Assembly: GCA_025617745.1 (NCBI GenBank)
Contig: CM046870.1
Coordinates: 25,277,501 to 25,341,500, forward strand
Length of the DNA stretch: 64,000 nucleotides
Origin: Heliocidaris erythrogramma
Taxonomy: Eukaryota; Echinodermata; Echinoidea; Camarodonta; Echinometridae
Direction: 5' to 3'
A model generated the notes under the pieces. It had not been told where the DNA came from, ran no database searches, and saw only the letters and a program-made list of their open reading frames with translations. The translations under genes were made by a program, and so were the position numbers. Below, one piece after another: positions 11,059-23,014 of the stretch. Each line of letters begins with the position of its first letter. Position 1 is the stretch's first letter.

Positions 11059-11487
11059 GATTTTATTTTTATATTGATTTGCCACTTGTTTGTTTACTTT
11101 TGTTTATTTTATGCCGTTTTAAGTTCTCAGTCTGCTATGAATATCCTAATTCATCAATTATTTAGTATAGGTGTGAAGTAGCCTCATTTTAATACACGTA
11201 CAGTAGGTAATAGTTTCGATTAGAACTTTTTTGTGTTTCATTGCACTTGAGTCTTGACATGTAATTATAAGATTTTTTGTTTGATTACAATTAAGTCCTG
11301 ACGTACTATATATATCATATTTAGCTTGATGTATACGCAAACAATCTATAGTACTTATTTTGTATAAAGGGTCCTACGCCCTACTAGCTTTCCTGCTATT
11401 TCTGTAGGGTCCTTTTACCAACCTAGTTATGTCATATTATTGTATGTTGTAACTTGTTACTTTATTGTAACTTTGTTTGTTGTTGGT

Positions 11488-11518
11488 AATAAAGTCATTC
11501 ATTCATTCATTCATTCAT
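11488..11518 (+). repeat. LINE 3' end: AATAAA and (CATT)n tail
   Basis: AATAAA at 11488-11493 is followed directly by about six CATT/ATTC units. CR1/L2-type LINEs end in short tandem repeats instead of poly-A, so this marks the 3' end of the element whose ORF ends at 11058. Confidence 0.75.
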
Positions 11519-11741
11519 AATGAATAGCTATTGTACAACTAAAGCCACCCATGCAAAATGGCAGCCATCTTGGTACCCCCATTGTCTCGCACAGGTGATA
11601 TCTAAGAGCAGTTGTAGGTGTTTGTCGCTTCTTTGAAGAATTTACAAACCTTTGTCAGACCAAGCAACTTACAAGTGCATGCCAAATCCTGCTTAACAAA
11701 AGAAACAGCTGAACCAAATATCTTGACACAAATAGGTTATA

Positions 11742-12003
11742 TGCACTATGAACATGGCAAACAAAGAAGCGGACAAAATATACAGCTCCTCATTGTACCT
11801 TCCACACATCCCTTCAACATCCCTTCATTGCTATTATGTAAAAATATGTAGAACCGGTGTCACGTGCATGTTCACCTGTTCTACTTATTTTACATAATAG
11901 CAATGAAGGGATGTTCTTTTGTCTACCAGAACAATTGTGGAGGGTACAATGAGGAGCTGTATATTTTGTCCGCTCTCTTTTGTCATCGTGTTCATAGTGA
12001 TGA
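11742..12003. repeat. Large palindrome holding a copy of cassette flank
   Basis: Arms at about 11742-11853 and 11876-12003 are imperfect reverse complements (AGCAATGAAGGGATG, TACAGCTCCTCATTGTACC). The right arm also resembles the host flank interrupted by this element: ACCGGTGT-ACATGCAT near 8610, then GAAGGGTAGAACGAGG and TTTTGTCCAGTCTC near 12256-12296. The element therefore carries a second, diverged copy of its own insertion neighbourhood. Confidence 0.65.
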
Positions 12004-12248
12004 CATGATTAAAGTATCTTCATTTGAATGTACATGACTACAAAAATGGTTTATTATGAGAAAATCCAGTGTCATACATTCCGCAGCTGATAATGAGTGT
12101 CATGGTAGCTAGTATATAGGTCAGTGGGTATCTCACAAATACAAAATCTTAAATAATCAAATAGGAGTAATTTCAAGATATTTGTAATAGGCTGACAATT
12201 ATCTACATGATTATAGGTTAATGTTTGATGCCTTTTATTCCCCTTTAA

Positions 12249-13303
12249 GGGATCTTGTGAAGGGTAGAACGAGGGGTTGTTTATTTTGTCCAGTCTCTTT
12301 GTCCGTCATGTTCATGGTGAGAAAAGATTGACGTTTCAAAATCAATTACGAAAAATGTCATCCTTACGGAGACGAAAATATCCAAAGAATAAGGTTGGTT
12401 AATTGCGATAAAATCATGTGGAAATGCATCATCACAATTACAACCTATTTCATGATAGGCCAGTTAAAATCAGTTCCTAGTTTATCGTCCCGTCCTCTTT
12501 TTCTTTTTTAGACCTGCCTCAATTTGTTTTGGTTACTTGATATTTTTGGTCTGAAATGAAGTGAAATGAATACGAGGACATCTAGACAAAGAGATAAGTA
12601 AACAAAAAGTCCTTAATATAAAGCGACCCCCTCCCCATGTTTAGCATCTGAAGTGCATGTACAAATTAAATAAAGATTTAACACCTCGTGTTGACGTTTA
12701 CCCAATAACATTTTTATTCACATGAAAAATACCTAAATATCAAAGAACATGAAATCGGCTCCTCCCCCTTTTAGCCCGTGTTTTATGTGTGCTTGTGTGG
12801 TTGGCAGACCTGTGGGTGATGGTTTTTATCGTTTGATAATTTAATTTCCTTGTTCGTTTGTGGGTATTTTAGTATATAAGGTCCCCCCTCTTTTAGTTTG
12901 TTTTAGAATGCAACCAGGTTTATAGTTTTCTTTGATCATAAACCTGATACCGTTAGAGTGATGATCTATTTCTATTTTTGTTCATTTAACACTCATTTGC
13001 GGTACGTATAATACCTTTTTACAATCCAATAATATGATTATGAGCTTTACGCATGAGAGAAGGAAAAGAAAAGGAATTTTCGTTTGCTTGCTTTGTCATT
13101 ATTGGATGTGTTGTCACGATCGCCATTTAAACAAGTAGTTAATAATTCTATATTTATCATCGGTAGCTTTATACAGGTAGTTGATTGTCTGTGGGTTTTC
13201 CCCACATAGACACAGCCAGTGGAACTGAAAATGTATGCATGTTGAATGAGGGTCAGAGTCTGCAGTGACAGTGAATGCTTCATAGGCCCGGCTAAATATG
13301 TTA
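12249..13303. other. Distal flank of cassette 1
   Basis: No gene. It matches 37515-38593 and, in parts, 52610-54520 and 55270-55740, and also 1370-1790 of the preceding unit. It holds GTTTATTT at 12279-12286, the empty form of the 8-bp site occupied by the satellite-ended element in cassette 2. Reading frames over 13047-13434 are not conserved as proteins. Confidence 0.65.
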
Positions 13304-13426
13304 CAGTCACACCAACAAGACCGACGCCAGACCGACAACAGACCGAACCAAATATTACATTGCCACCAGTGGCAAAGAATCAGTCGGTTTTGGAATCGGT
13401 GTGTGGTCGGTTTGGCAGTGTGACTG
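13304..13426. mobile_element. Palindromic MITE, CAGTCACAC ends
   Basis: It begins CAGTCACACCAACAAGACCG and ends GGCAGTGTGACTG, with ACCGAC/GGTCGG repeated in inverted orientation inside. 123 bp, non-coding. A copy at the same position in cassette 2 (38594-38716) shows it predates the duplication. Confidence 0.6.
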
Positions 13427-13828
13427 TGGTGTAACGCGAGGTAATAATAATATTCAGCAAATTTTGTATCCTCAGGCAGTATGCTTTAAACCCCAAGATT
13501 TATTATTATTATCACGCAATAATAATTGGTGACCCGACATGCTCCGGCGACAATAGTTCCTGGCTTTAATTACTATTTAATGCAATTGAATTTTTGAAGT
13601 CAGTTATGTTTGTTTGTTTAAGGTGTTTGCTAATTTTGCCTGTTTTTTTTTCTTTCTTTCATTCTAGATAATTATGATATCGCATATGTGACCTTGACTG
13701 AATGTATTTTCTTACACAAAGCATAATGTATTTGATTATCACTGGGTATTTCCACCCTCTGATTAAAGGCACAATCTGTAACGAAATGATAAAGCTTAGA
13801 GAGATTAACCATAAACCGTGGATAGCAC

Positions 13829-14181
13829 CAGGGGCGGATCCAGGATTTTGAGAAGGGTCATCATCGTTTTGGGGTGCTCTTACTCCAAAATTCTCCGACA
13901 AGCAAAAAAGAAAGAAAGAAGGTCATCAGGAAAGAAGATCATCAGAGACTTGGCGTGCGTTTTTACCCTAAATTCTCTGACAAGCAAAGAAAGAAAGAAA
14001 GAAAGAAGGTCATTCGCCTTTTGGGGTGTTTTTTTTCTTCAAAATTCTCTGACAAGCAACAACAACAACAAAAAAAAAGGGTCATCACCGTTTTGCGTTT
14101 TGGGGTTTATTTCTACTCCCAAATTCTCTTCCCTTTTTTCCTGTGGTTGGGGGGGGGGGGGGGGGGGAGGTTCTGCCCCTG
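13829..14181. mobile_element. MITE with CAGGGGCGGATCC end and internal repeats
   Basis: The left end is CAGGGGCGGATCCAGG and the right end CTGCCCCTG. Inside, a roughly 60-bp unit with AAATTCTC(C/T)GACAAGCAA followed by an A/G-rich run and GGTCAT is repeated three to four times. A poly-G run sits near the right end. Shared with 39109-39464. The ends fit a hAT-like MITE; no clean 8-bp duplication is visible. Confidence 0.5.
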
Positions 14182-14346
14182 GATCTTATATTGAAACAAG
14201 TGTGCATGTTATCTCACTGCACTGCCACATTTGATAGCAAAACATTTCTTATCTTTGTTTTCCTACTTTATTCCTTTATAGTTTTTTTCTTTTGATTCTT
14301 GTGTTCTTGTGTTATTCTCCCACTTTGCTTGTTTTCACTGTGTCTA

Positions 14347-14392
<46 letters not shown>

Positions 14393-15759
14393 AAATAGGA
14401 ATGAAAAGTCCGTACACGATGAAAAAATAGAATTTTCGGCCATAGGCCTTCATCGAGAAATGATGAAAATTTATTAGATAGGTACACAAATGAGCGTGAA
14501 GCGCAAAAAAACACACCAGCGCAACCATGGTAAGATCAGGAAGGAGAGGAGAGAGAGAGAGAGAGAAAGAGAAAGAGATACAGGCGTGAAATACGCCTCT
14601 ATCGATGTTTAATCATATCTTAATCACAATTATGATTAATAAATGACACATATTTGTAAAGCTTGGATCTTCTTCTTTCATTTGATATCACTCATATGAT
14701 ACATACTTCGCGCATGAGTGAACAAAGACAATATGAAACAAAGCTACAAAAAAGTCGTTTGACCAACGGTATCTGAATTTCAAAGAGATAATCACATTTC
14801 TAGAACGTTCATTTCCTGCCCTTTCATATGCCACCTCAATCGAGAAAAATGAGCCAGGGATGACAAAGCTCTGTTGGTATAAATTGATGCTTGCATTTTT
14901 GAAATATATGTTCAACTTGCATGCTTAAAATCACTTCCATGCCGTGGGCGGCAAGTAGTTCCAAGAACATAAGAGTTAAATAAATGTTTGGGCTAAGAAG
15001 GTCTACGTTTTTCTCTCTGAAACAGAAACAGGTATCTTCATTACGAAGTTTACATCAATGGAATAAATTTTATGCCCAATTTTTCAATGAATAACAATAA
15101 TGGTAACATTTATACAGCGCATTATGTGAATATATACTTCAATGGGCTTGACAATGTTATTTATTATTACCCCTGGTTACTGGAATTCAAACCTGCACAA
15201 AATTGTGCACCATCTCCACTCCTTAGGAAGCATTCCTACCATTTTACACCATTCACATTGACTTTCGGCAATCCTGGGTAAGAGTGGCAATTTAGATTAA
15301 TGTCTTGCCGAACAAGTATTACAAATGAAACTTTAGCTCATTAGAATTCATTGACGAAAATTTTCCATAAACTTTGTTGCACTGAGGGGTTAAGGGCCGG
15401 GGAAGAGAGGTGATTTTCCCCCCTTTAAATTACCACCATATACAGCTCGACAAGACTTGGTCGTGTTTTTTAGGGGGAGGGGTTGATTTATTTCTGCTCA
15501 GCTTAAAAGATGTGGATGGTAACGGTGAATCTAAGGCTATATTCGGTACTAATAAAGCAACCTTGTTTTGGTGTCTCATCAATAACTTGCGTCCCTCCCT
15601 TTTAACAAAAGTAAAAATTTCCCAGTCGATGGGAATGTTGAAATCAACAGCAAAGGATGAGGTAACGTCTCGATATTGCAAGTAAATTCCCAGTCCCAAT
15701 TTGGGCGGATTGCGAAATAATGCAGGGGATCCTGGGAATTAATAATTATGCACACTCTC
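14182..15759. other. Inter-cassette stretch before promoter 2
   Basis: No gene. It contains a TA run (14349-14389), a GA run (about 14540-14570), a unique stretch of about 650 bp, a LINE/SINE-like remnant near 15095-15215 (ATTTATACAGCGCATTATG), and from 15225 the upstream region of the promoter shared with 1791-2370. Small reading frames here are shadows. Confidence 0.5.
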
Positions 15760-15868
15760 TGATTGGTCGACGATAAAACGACACGATCTCTGATTGGACA
15801 GGTGAAGTTGGAATTCCCCGGGAGCGGGCGTGCCACGTCGCCATCATCACCTCGATGCCTTATAAAAC
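15760..15868 (+). promoter_or_regulatory. Promoter of gene copy 2
   Basis: Inverted CCAAT boxes ATTGG at 15762-15766 and 15793-15797 (31 bp apart), a GCGGGCGTGCC box, and TATAAAA at 15861-15867. Nearly identical to promoter 1. The GC/CACC box has one change (GGGCGTGCC for GGGCGTGGC). Confidence 0.8.
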
Positions 15869-15892
15869 GAAACCTTTGCAACCCTATTCATA

Positions 15893-16043
15893 CAATAGCC
15901 TTCGTAAATGCGTTCTGATTTCGAGGTTTCGAGCCTCTCAACAAATACTGTTCGCATTCATTCTGCACTGTCCAATTCACTTTGAGTTACAGAAGTCTTG
16001 ATAGATTCTCTATGGCATTATCTGAAACAAGTTGTTTGCACAG
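15893..16043 (+). other. Leader exon 1 of gene copy 2
   Basis: It ends at the donor CACAG|GTGAGT. The upstream-ORF ATG is at 16012-16014 and reads MALSETSCLH, one change from copy 1. It is about 15 bp shorter than copy 1 between TATA and ATG. The transcription start is estimated from the TATA box. Confidence 0.65.
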
Positions 16044-16633
16044 GTGAGTGGTTATGAGCTTATAATGCATGTACATGTATAAACAGTTGACATAAGAAAG
16101 AGACCGTTAGAATACTAGAGAGGGACATGCGGAATAGATATGAGAGTGAGATTTGAATGCTTTTTACCTATTTTATGTGGGTGATTTGTGTTTATTTCAT
16201 ATATTCATATTTATATAATATACCTTTGCTAGCAAAAATAAAACATGCATCTATTCATTTCTAACCCAATAATCCACAGGTCATTTTACTATTGATTATA
16301 TAGTCAAAAACTAATATATTATTAGTCCTCATGACTAATACGTTTGTACCACGAATCATTGATGTAGTTATTACAAAACTATAGGCATGAGAATACATCT
16401 CCCCCTCCCCTCTCTTTACATATTTCATAACTTTGAATTCGTATTGTGTACACACGTTGCTTGGTTTTATTTCGCGACACCGGCAGGGGAAAAATCTTAG
16501 AAAAAAATAGTTTGCAATTTTTCACGACATTACAATATGTTAATACAAAAAGATCTTATGTGCCTTTTATCTCATACAAAATAATTATTAGTTCATATAG
16601 TGTTTGAGATGTATCTTCCACCTTATGGTTTAG

Positions 16634-16682
16634 AGGAGCAAGAGAAGTAACATCTTTGTCAGATCTGTGCTCATAGATTCCT
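16634..16682 (+). other. Candidate exon 2 of gene copy 2
   Basis: 49 nt between GGTTTAG| and |GTAAGA, aligned with 3248-3296. The upstream-ORF frame again stays open to the same TAG. The two residue changes from copy 1 do not break the frame. Confidence 0.45.
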
Positions 16683-17308
16683 GTAAGAAAAAAAATCAAT
16701 ACTGTATATGTATCACTTAAAAACGATATAGACCGAACGAATATATTCCAATGTCCTTGATATAAGTAACCATGTAAATCAGTCATTTACTGTGTCTTTA
16801 TTTTTCAATATTTCGAGATACCAAAATAATTTCGAATCATCACGAGTTAAATATAGGTTTTCCCGCCCAATTTCGTCAAAATTGCATCCGATTTAACAAT
16901 GCAATCATTCAATTTCGAGCGAATTTGAATGATCACCGAGATCAACATTCAAAAAGCTAACTAGTTCATTCAATTTAATTTCATTAGCATGCGATTTCAT
17001 AATTTTCTCAAATAAACGTGTAAAAAGCGCGTTCAAATTAAAAATGCACGTAAAATGCATTCAAATTCGCACCTGTTCTGCCCTGATGAACGTTTAGGAA
17101 TTCAAATTCACGAATAGGCAAGCATTTTTCAGCATTTGGGCAGTGTTTTTCGTTACTGATTATGTTCTTTGTAATCTGCATTTGTTAATTATGCAAACTT
17201 TATGTACCTTGAAATGTGACATTTGCCTTATATTGATCTTTCTCATTCTTCTGACAAACCGTCATCGAAACAACAGCTCGTATAACTCCACTTTCATATA
17301 CATACAAT

Positions 17309-17688
17309 CAGGCCCCTGGGAACGATTTTGTTACTGGGGGTGCTGTGAGCAGTTTTTTTTTGTATGCAGTTGCTTATCTATGAATGGCGCCCCGGGCAAA
17401 CGATGAAGTGTCCAAGATAGAAACGGGGGGTGCTGCAGCCAGTGGGGGATCCAGGATTTTGTGATATTCACAAAATTTTCTGACAAGCAAAAGAAAAAAG
17501 TCCTCAACGTTTTGGGATGTTTTTTTAACTCCATAAATCTTTGACAAGCAAGCAAAAAAAAAAAGTCATAAGCATTTTGCTGGCTACATCACCCCCGCAT
17601 CCTCTACCTTCTAGGGGGTGATGTGCAACCACTCAAAAAATTATGGGGGTGCTGCACACCCCCAGCACCCCCGCCTCCCAGGGGCCTG
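17309..17688. mobile_element. hAT-like MITE, 380 bp
   Basis: It starts CAGGCCCCTGGGA and ends TCCCAGGGGCCTG. The flanks CATACAAT (17301-17308) and TATACAAT (17689-17696) match at 7 of 8 positions, the 8-bp duplication expected for hAT. The interior is non-coding and includes pieces (GGGATCCAGGATTTTG, TTCTGACAAGCAAA) also found in other MITEs of the window, suggesting nested insertion. Confidence 0.75.
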
Positions 17689-18189
17689 TATACAATTCAT
17701 TTATGCACGACTATGGTGGCGGCCCGAGGAGATTACATGAATATCTCAAATACGGACAGAAGATGAGCGCACACCATGTGTTTGCATGTTCGATGCTTGC
17801 TCTCTTACAGCAATAGTTCTCTTCGTATTTTCTAAGCTGAATTTTGTATTTTTATTGTTAGCAATATATTAACTAGCTAGTCAGGAGTCTACTAGGAAAA
17901 TATAGTTTTTGATGTGCTTTTCAAGTTGTGATTTTTTTTTAGGAGAAATCTTTTTGAAGTATCACTGCTTTTGGCATTGTAGCCATATTGCACTCTCTAC
18001 TGTACTGTAAGTAGCATTACCCTTGTATTGTTATTACCTGACTGAGCAGAACTGTGAGTATTGTTATGTAATACAATGGGTTGTATTCATGTTTGGCTCA
18101 TTGTAGCATTGTATTTTCATGTTAAATCTGTTTTTCTGTCTGAACATTGTCTGACTTATGTTGGTTGTACTGTCAATTAGACTGTACAT

Positions 18190-18867
18190 GTGTATCAACC
18201 TTTTAGCAGGAATCACTTTCTAAAAAGAAGAATTCCATACAATGCCAATTCTCATGCAAGTTTCCAACTTGAACTCCTGCATGCTGGTGATGTACACCCC
18301 AATCCTGGGCCAGACAAATTTGACAAATGTAGTAGGTCTATTTCAATATATCATACACCTTTTGTTACTAATGCTTGTTCTCAGCATATACCCACATATC
18401 ATATATTCAAGTATAGTATAGCTGAGCTAAAGCAATGGAAGGACCAGACTACTCAGTTACCTTACAATTTACTTCACACTATCAATTCATATGGGCTTCA
18501 ACGTTGTAAAAGTAAAAGTAAAACTCGTAGGAGGTGTCGTGGAGGAAAATGCAGAAACTGTCGTAGGGGTAGGTCATTTGATATGACATTTTCTCCTCAG
18601 TCACAATATGCATCTTTTTGTATGATTAATGTGCGATCAATTCGCAACAAAACCTCTGAATTTGTTGACTTTGTTATTGATCGTAATTTTGATATTGTTG
18701 GTGTATGTGAGACGTGGTTGCATCCAGATGATGATGCAGTCATTGCTGCCCTAAATCCAGGTGGATACAAGTTCCATCATATTCCAAGACTTGGTAAAAG
18801 AGGTGGTGGGGTAGGGCTTCTCTATCGTAGTAACATAAATATCAAATTTATTCCTACCTCACTCACT
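18190..18867 (+). pseudogene. LINE ORF2 5' half: 2A-like motif and endonuclease start
   Basis: N-terminal part of an APE-type LINE protein. After about 30 residues comes LLHAGDVHPNPGP, then a basic segment (KSKSKTRRRCRGGKCRNCRRGR). The start of the AP-endonuclease domain follows with MINVRSIRNK, VCETWL (catalytic Glu) and GGGVGLLYRS. The frame breaks at 18868, where an opposite-strand LINE is inserted. The downstream half resumes near 26707. The parent element lies inside the TA-flanked insertion. Confidence 0.8.
18286..18312 (+). other. 2A-like motif GDVHPNPGP
   Basis: Nine codons match the C-terminal part of 2A recoding peptides (D-V/I-E-x-N-P-G-P) except for His where Glu is usual. Related motifs in APE LINEs, including sea urchin ones, have been described. 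Whether this His variant causes ribosome skipping is unknown. Confidence 0.6.
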
Positions 18868-19469
18868 ATCAATTCAATTCAATTCAATTCAATTTATTTT
18901 CATTTCCACAGATAAACAAACTTTGACATAATTATGTAGAACATTATTCAGTAAGTTAGTATACATATATCAACATAATAATTTCACTCATTTTTTGTTT
19001 CCATAATCAAATAAATAATTGTATGGAGTTAACAAATCTGCAGAAATGGAGGGATCCACTAAAAAGCCGAAGCTTGTAAAATGAGGATCCCTCGAAACAC
19101 ATTAAAGTAAAATAATAAATCATATAATTAAAAAACAAAACAAAACAAAACAAAAACAACAAAAAAACAAAAAATACCGGTACAATGCCCACGAAGAGAA
19201 CCTTCAAAAGGACACAATAGAGCTACCATAGAAACAACAAAACTTGATATAGGATATGAATCGGGAAACTTATACAATACGTTACAAACTAACGATTATT
19301 CGACCAAGAGAGAAACAGAACTAATTAAAAGCGCGCTTTAAAAAAAAAGAAAAATCATGATTTGAGCGACTCATGGACATTGATGATAACCTTTTTAACA
19401 CAAAACAAGAAAAGTGGACAGGGGACAATGGGAAAGGGGTGAGAATATTCAATCATAACAACATAATCA

Positions 19470-22400
19470 TTAATGAACATCTGCGTATGATTTCAATAAA
19501 TGTAACTTTAATCTTTTCTTAAACGAATATAAAGAGGGGGCATTTTTAATGTGTTCAGAAAGGGAATTCCAAAATTTCGGACCATCATAGATGAATGTAT
19601 TTTGGGCCAGGACTTTTCGAAAGAGGGGTAAATGTAATTCATCAGAACGTCTTGTTGAATATTTATGAAGTGAACAATTTTTCAAAAACATGTTTTTAAA
19701 AACTACAGGCAAAGCATCATTATTAAAATTATACATAAACTGACCTAACTGATACCAATATAAATCTGTTACTTTCATAATTTTATTATCAAAAAATAAA
19801 CGGTCTGTATGGGCGTGGAAAGTTGTATGACAAATTATTCGGAGGGCCTTCTTCTGTAATAATAACAATTTGTCTAATAAATAATGACATGCGTTACCCC
19901 AAGTCAACAATCCATAATTTAAGTACGGTAAAATTAATGACGAATATAATGTAAGTAAGGAATTTAATGGAAAGTGCGTCTTTAATCTATTTATAATCCC
20001 AATGTTACGCGAGATCGTTTTACAAATGCTATCTATATGAAGTCGCCATGAAAGTTTATCATCAATCATAACTCCTAAAAATTTAATATCAGAAACTTTA
20101 TCTAAAGGAGAATCATCAAAAATTATATTGCCTGGTAAAGAAACTAAAGAATGACTGAAAAGCATATATTTTGTTTTTTGTAAATTCAAAGAAAGCCTAT
20201 TTGCTCGTATCCATTGAGAAAGGTTACGCAATTCTAAATTGACTGTTTGTATAAGCTAATGAGTGTCACTATGCGAGAAAAATAAATTCGTATCATCAGC
20301 AAACAATATGAAAGACAAAATATTAGATGATCTATGAAAATCATTAATATACAATATAAAGAGAAGCGGTCCCAATAGACTACCTTGGGGAACTCCGCAG
20401 TTTGTATGATGAAGTTCTGAGCTATGACCATTTAAATAAACATATTGTTTTCTGTTGGTTAGGTAGCTCCTGAACCACTCCAAGGCCTTCCCGCGTATAC
20501 CATAATGGGAAAGTTTATAAAGTAAAATGTTGTGGTTAATCGTGTCAAAGGCCTTGGAATAGTCCAGGAAGATACCGATCATATGAGATGATGAATCGAG
20601 GGCATGAACAACTTTATCTACAAATGACAATAAGGCATGAGAAGTGCTGTGGTTCTCCCGAAATCCAAACTGAGAATCACTGATAATATTATGTTTTTTC
20701 AAAAAAGCAATTGTTCTTTTATAAATAATTTTTTCTAAGACTTTTGAAAGGGAAGACAAGAGAGAAATAGGGCGATAATTATTAAGAACTAATCTGTCCC
20801 CTTTTTTAAATAAAGGAATAACTTTTGCAATTTTCATAATGTCGGGTACTACACCATTTAACAAAGATAAATTAAATATATGCACCAAGGGATCGACGAT
20901 AGAGGGTATGATGCCTTTCAGAATAACATTATTGATGCCATCGGAGCCCGAACTTTTCTTTTTATTCAAATTTGCAACTATATCCAATATTTCAGTTCTA
21001 TGTGTTGGGACAAAAAATATAGATTCTGAATTTGTGGGGCCTAAAAAATCAACAAAGGGTTTATCGGACGGTCGAATATCATGAGCAAGGGTCTCCCCAA
21101 TTGAAGAAAAGTACGAATTAAAAATATTAACAATATTACCAGGATCTTCAATAATCTTTCCATCGTGTTTAATTTTAGTGATATCAATTCGATTATTCAA
21201 TAAATTCATTGCCTGTTTTAAAATTTTCCATGTATTTTGCATATCATGCTTATATAATTCCAAACGATTCATAAAATATTTTTTTTTCTCAAAACGTAAA
21301 TTATTAGTCAGCATATTTTTATAAGAAGTATATTTAAATTTAGCATGACCTGTACGTTTCAATTTATATGTATAATATAATCTATTTTTTCTATTAATGG
21401 ATCGTAATAGAGATTTAGTAATCCAAGGAAGTCGAGGAGAAACTTTATAATTACGTTTGTCTCTTACAACAGGGATATAAATGTCTAATTTTTCATTAAA
21501 AGTATTCAAAAAATGTTCATATGAAATATTAACATCATTACTATTGTGTACGTCAGTCCAATCAACTTGTTCTAAACTGGCACCGAGCCGCGCTAAAGTT
21601 TCTGGTGTAACTCGACGTCTTGAGGGAAGGGGTCCACCATTTTTAACAGAATGAGATATTTTATAATGAGCACATATAGGGTAGTGGTCAGTTATATCGG
21701 AAAGAACAACACATGAGTCAGGGTGCGGTATTACATTACTAAAAATATTGTCGATTAATGTAGCAGAGTGATTAACCACACGGGTGGGTTTAGAAATTAG
21801 AGGCAAGAAAGAAGCAGATAGGAATATCTCAAGAAACTCCTGCGATGCATTATTAGTGTCGTGTTGCAATAAATTGATATTAAAATCACCCATAACGAAG
21901 CAATCTTTATTATCAAATAAAGAATTTTTAACTATACCAGTCAATTGTATAAAAAAGTCTTGTGAGTTATTACTTGGTGATCGATATACTACACCAACAA
22001 TTATATTTGTATGACCTGGAACAATAATTTCAATAAATAGAGATTCTATTACATTATTCATTAATGTAATTTCTTGACAAATATTATAATTATAATCCTT
22101 AGAAATATATAGACCCACTCCACCCCCTGATCTATCCTGTCTACTATTAAAAATAAAATCATAATCACGAAGAGCAAAGGGTGGGTTAGGGTCAGAGGAC
22201 AACCAGGTTTCTGTGAGGCCGATTATAGAAGGGAGACGTTGGGCTGAATTATCTAAAAGTAACTGCAATTCATCAAAATGTTTATTTAGACTTCTTATAT
22301 TCAAATGTAACAAAGAAAAGGTATCCAGTCTAAAATCTGCCATTATATGTTTAAATCTGCCATTATATGTTTAAATTGATTGTCAGTTACATATTTAGTT

Positions 22401-22606
22401 AAAGAATTAGTTTGGGCTGGGTCTTCAGTATGAAAATCAAAAGATAATTCTTCGGATGAAGAATTAAATGAATCAACAATAATACTATCATAATTACCAG
22501 TTTGAGTGTCAATATTAATATCATTCAGGGATGGTCTAAACAGGTCAAAAAGGTCATCATCATTAAGGGAGTTGAATGCTATATTATCAGCTATATTATC
22601 AGCCAT
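19470..22606 (-). pseudogene. LINE ORF2: AP-endonuclease plus reverse transcriptase
   Basis: From the Met at 22343 the endonuclease shows LLHLNIRSLN (Asn15), LTETW (Glu45), a GDFNIN block near residue 150 and SDITDHYPI. The polymerase shows NYRPISLL, AFDTINHNILL, GVPQGSLLGPLLF and the catalytic FADD (681-684). A TAG (20256-20258) then interrupts a frame that continues unchanged for the remaining about 260 codons (FLGVMIDDKLSW, FRKVLAQNTFIYDGPKFWN). Upstream, an 87-codon acidic frame (22606-22343) is joined in phase if one copy of a 20-bp tandem duplication (22334-22353/22354-22373) is disregarded. The original protein was then about 1,038 residues. Jockey-superfamily LINE, exact clade uncertain. 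Confidence 0.85.
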
Positions 22607-23014
22607 GGTTTAATGGTTGATACTAAAGTGTGATAATAAATAATAGTGAATAAAACAAATACGTGTCTGACGTCATGCTTAGCGCGAATTAACAAAAGTA
22701 CAGTCGCAGGTTGCTGAGAAAGAGAAAAATTGAAGTTGAATATCATGTACAGAAACATCAAATGAATGATGTAGTAGGTCGAATAGAAAATGGTAACATA
22801 TATACATACAAAATAGACTATGACAGAAAAATTCATACTGAAGGAAATCTTCGTAGGCTTGAACAAAAAATAACCGATTAAATCAACAAAAACGCAACTA
22901 GACATACTGCAAATGCGACGCAAATTCAACGCGACTCCCTAAGATGAAGAAACAAATAGAACAATAGAACAATTTAAAATAAAAAGAGAAACCAAAAACA
23001 GACATAATATAGAA

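Larger units (their letters stand above)
8661..12244. mobile_element. TTAA-flanked T2/Kolobok-like element
   Basis: The target TTAA is at 8657-8660 and again at 12245-12248. The element ends AGGAGAATGAAA (left) and, read inward from the right, AGGGGAATAAAA. Cassette 2 keeps the empty site, with a single TTAA at 33491-33494 in matching flanks. TTAAAGGRR ends are the signature of T2-type MITEs assigned to Kolobok. Inverted similarity continues inward (about 8665-8760 against 12150-12240). No transposase is visible. The interior carries a LINE fragment and a palindrome. Confidence 0.75.

Noticed and set aside
19007..19207. 66-codon hydrophobic frame as a membrane peptide
   Set aside because: It lies in the non-coding 3' region of the - strand LINE and is made by an AAAACAAAAC tract.
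22341..22345. TAATG stop/start overlap as a translation-reinitiation device between two LINE ORFs
   Set aside because: The overlap lies within a 20-bp tandem duplication. Without one copy the two frames join, so a recent slip explains it better.
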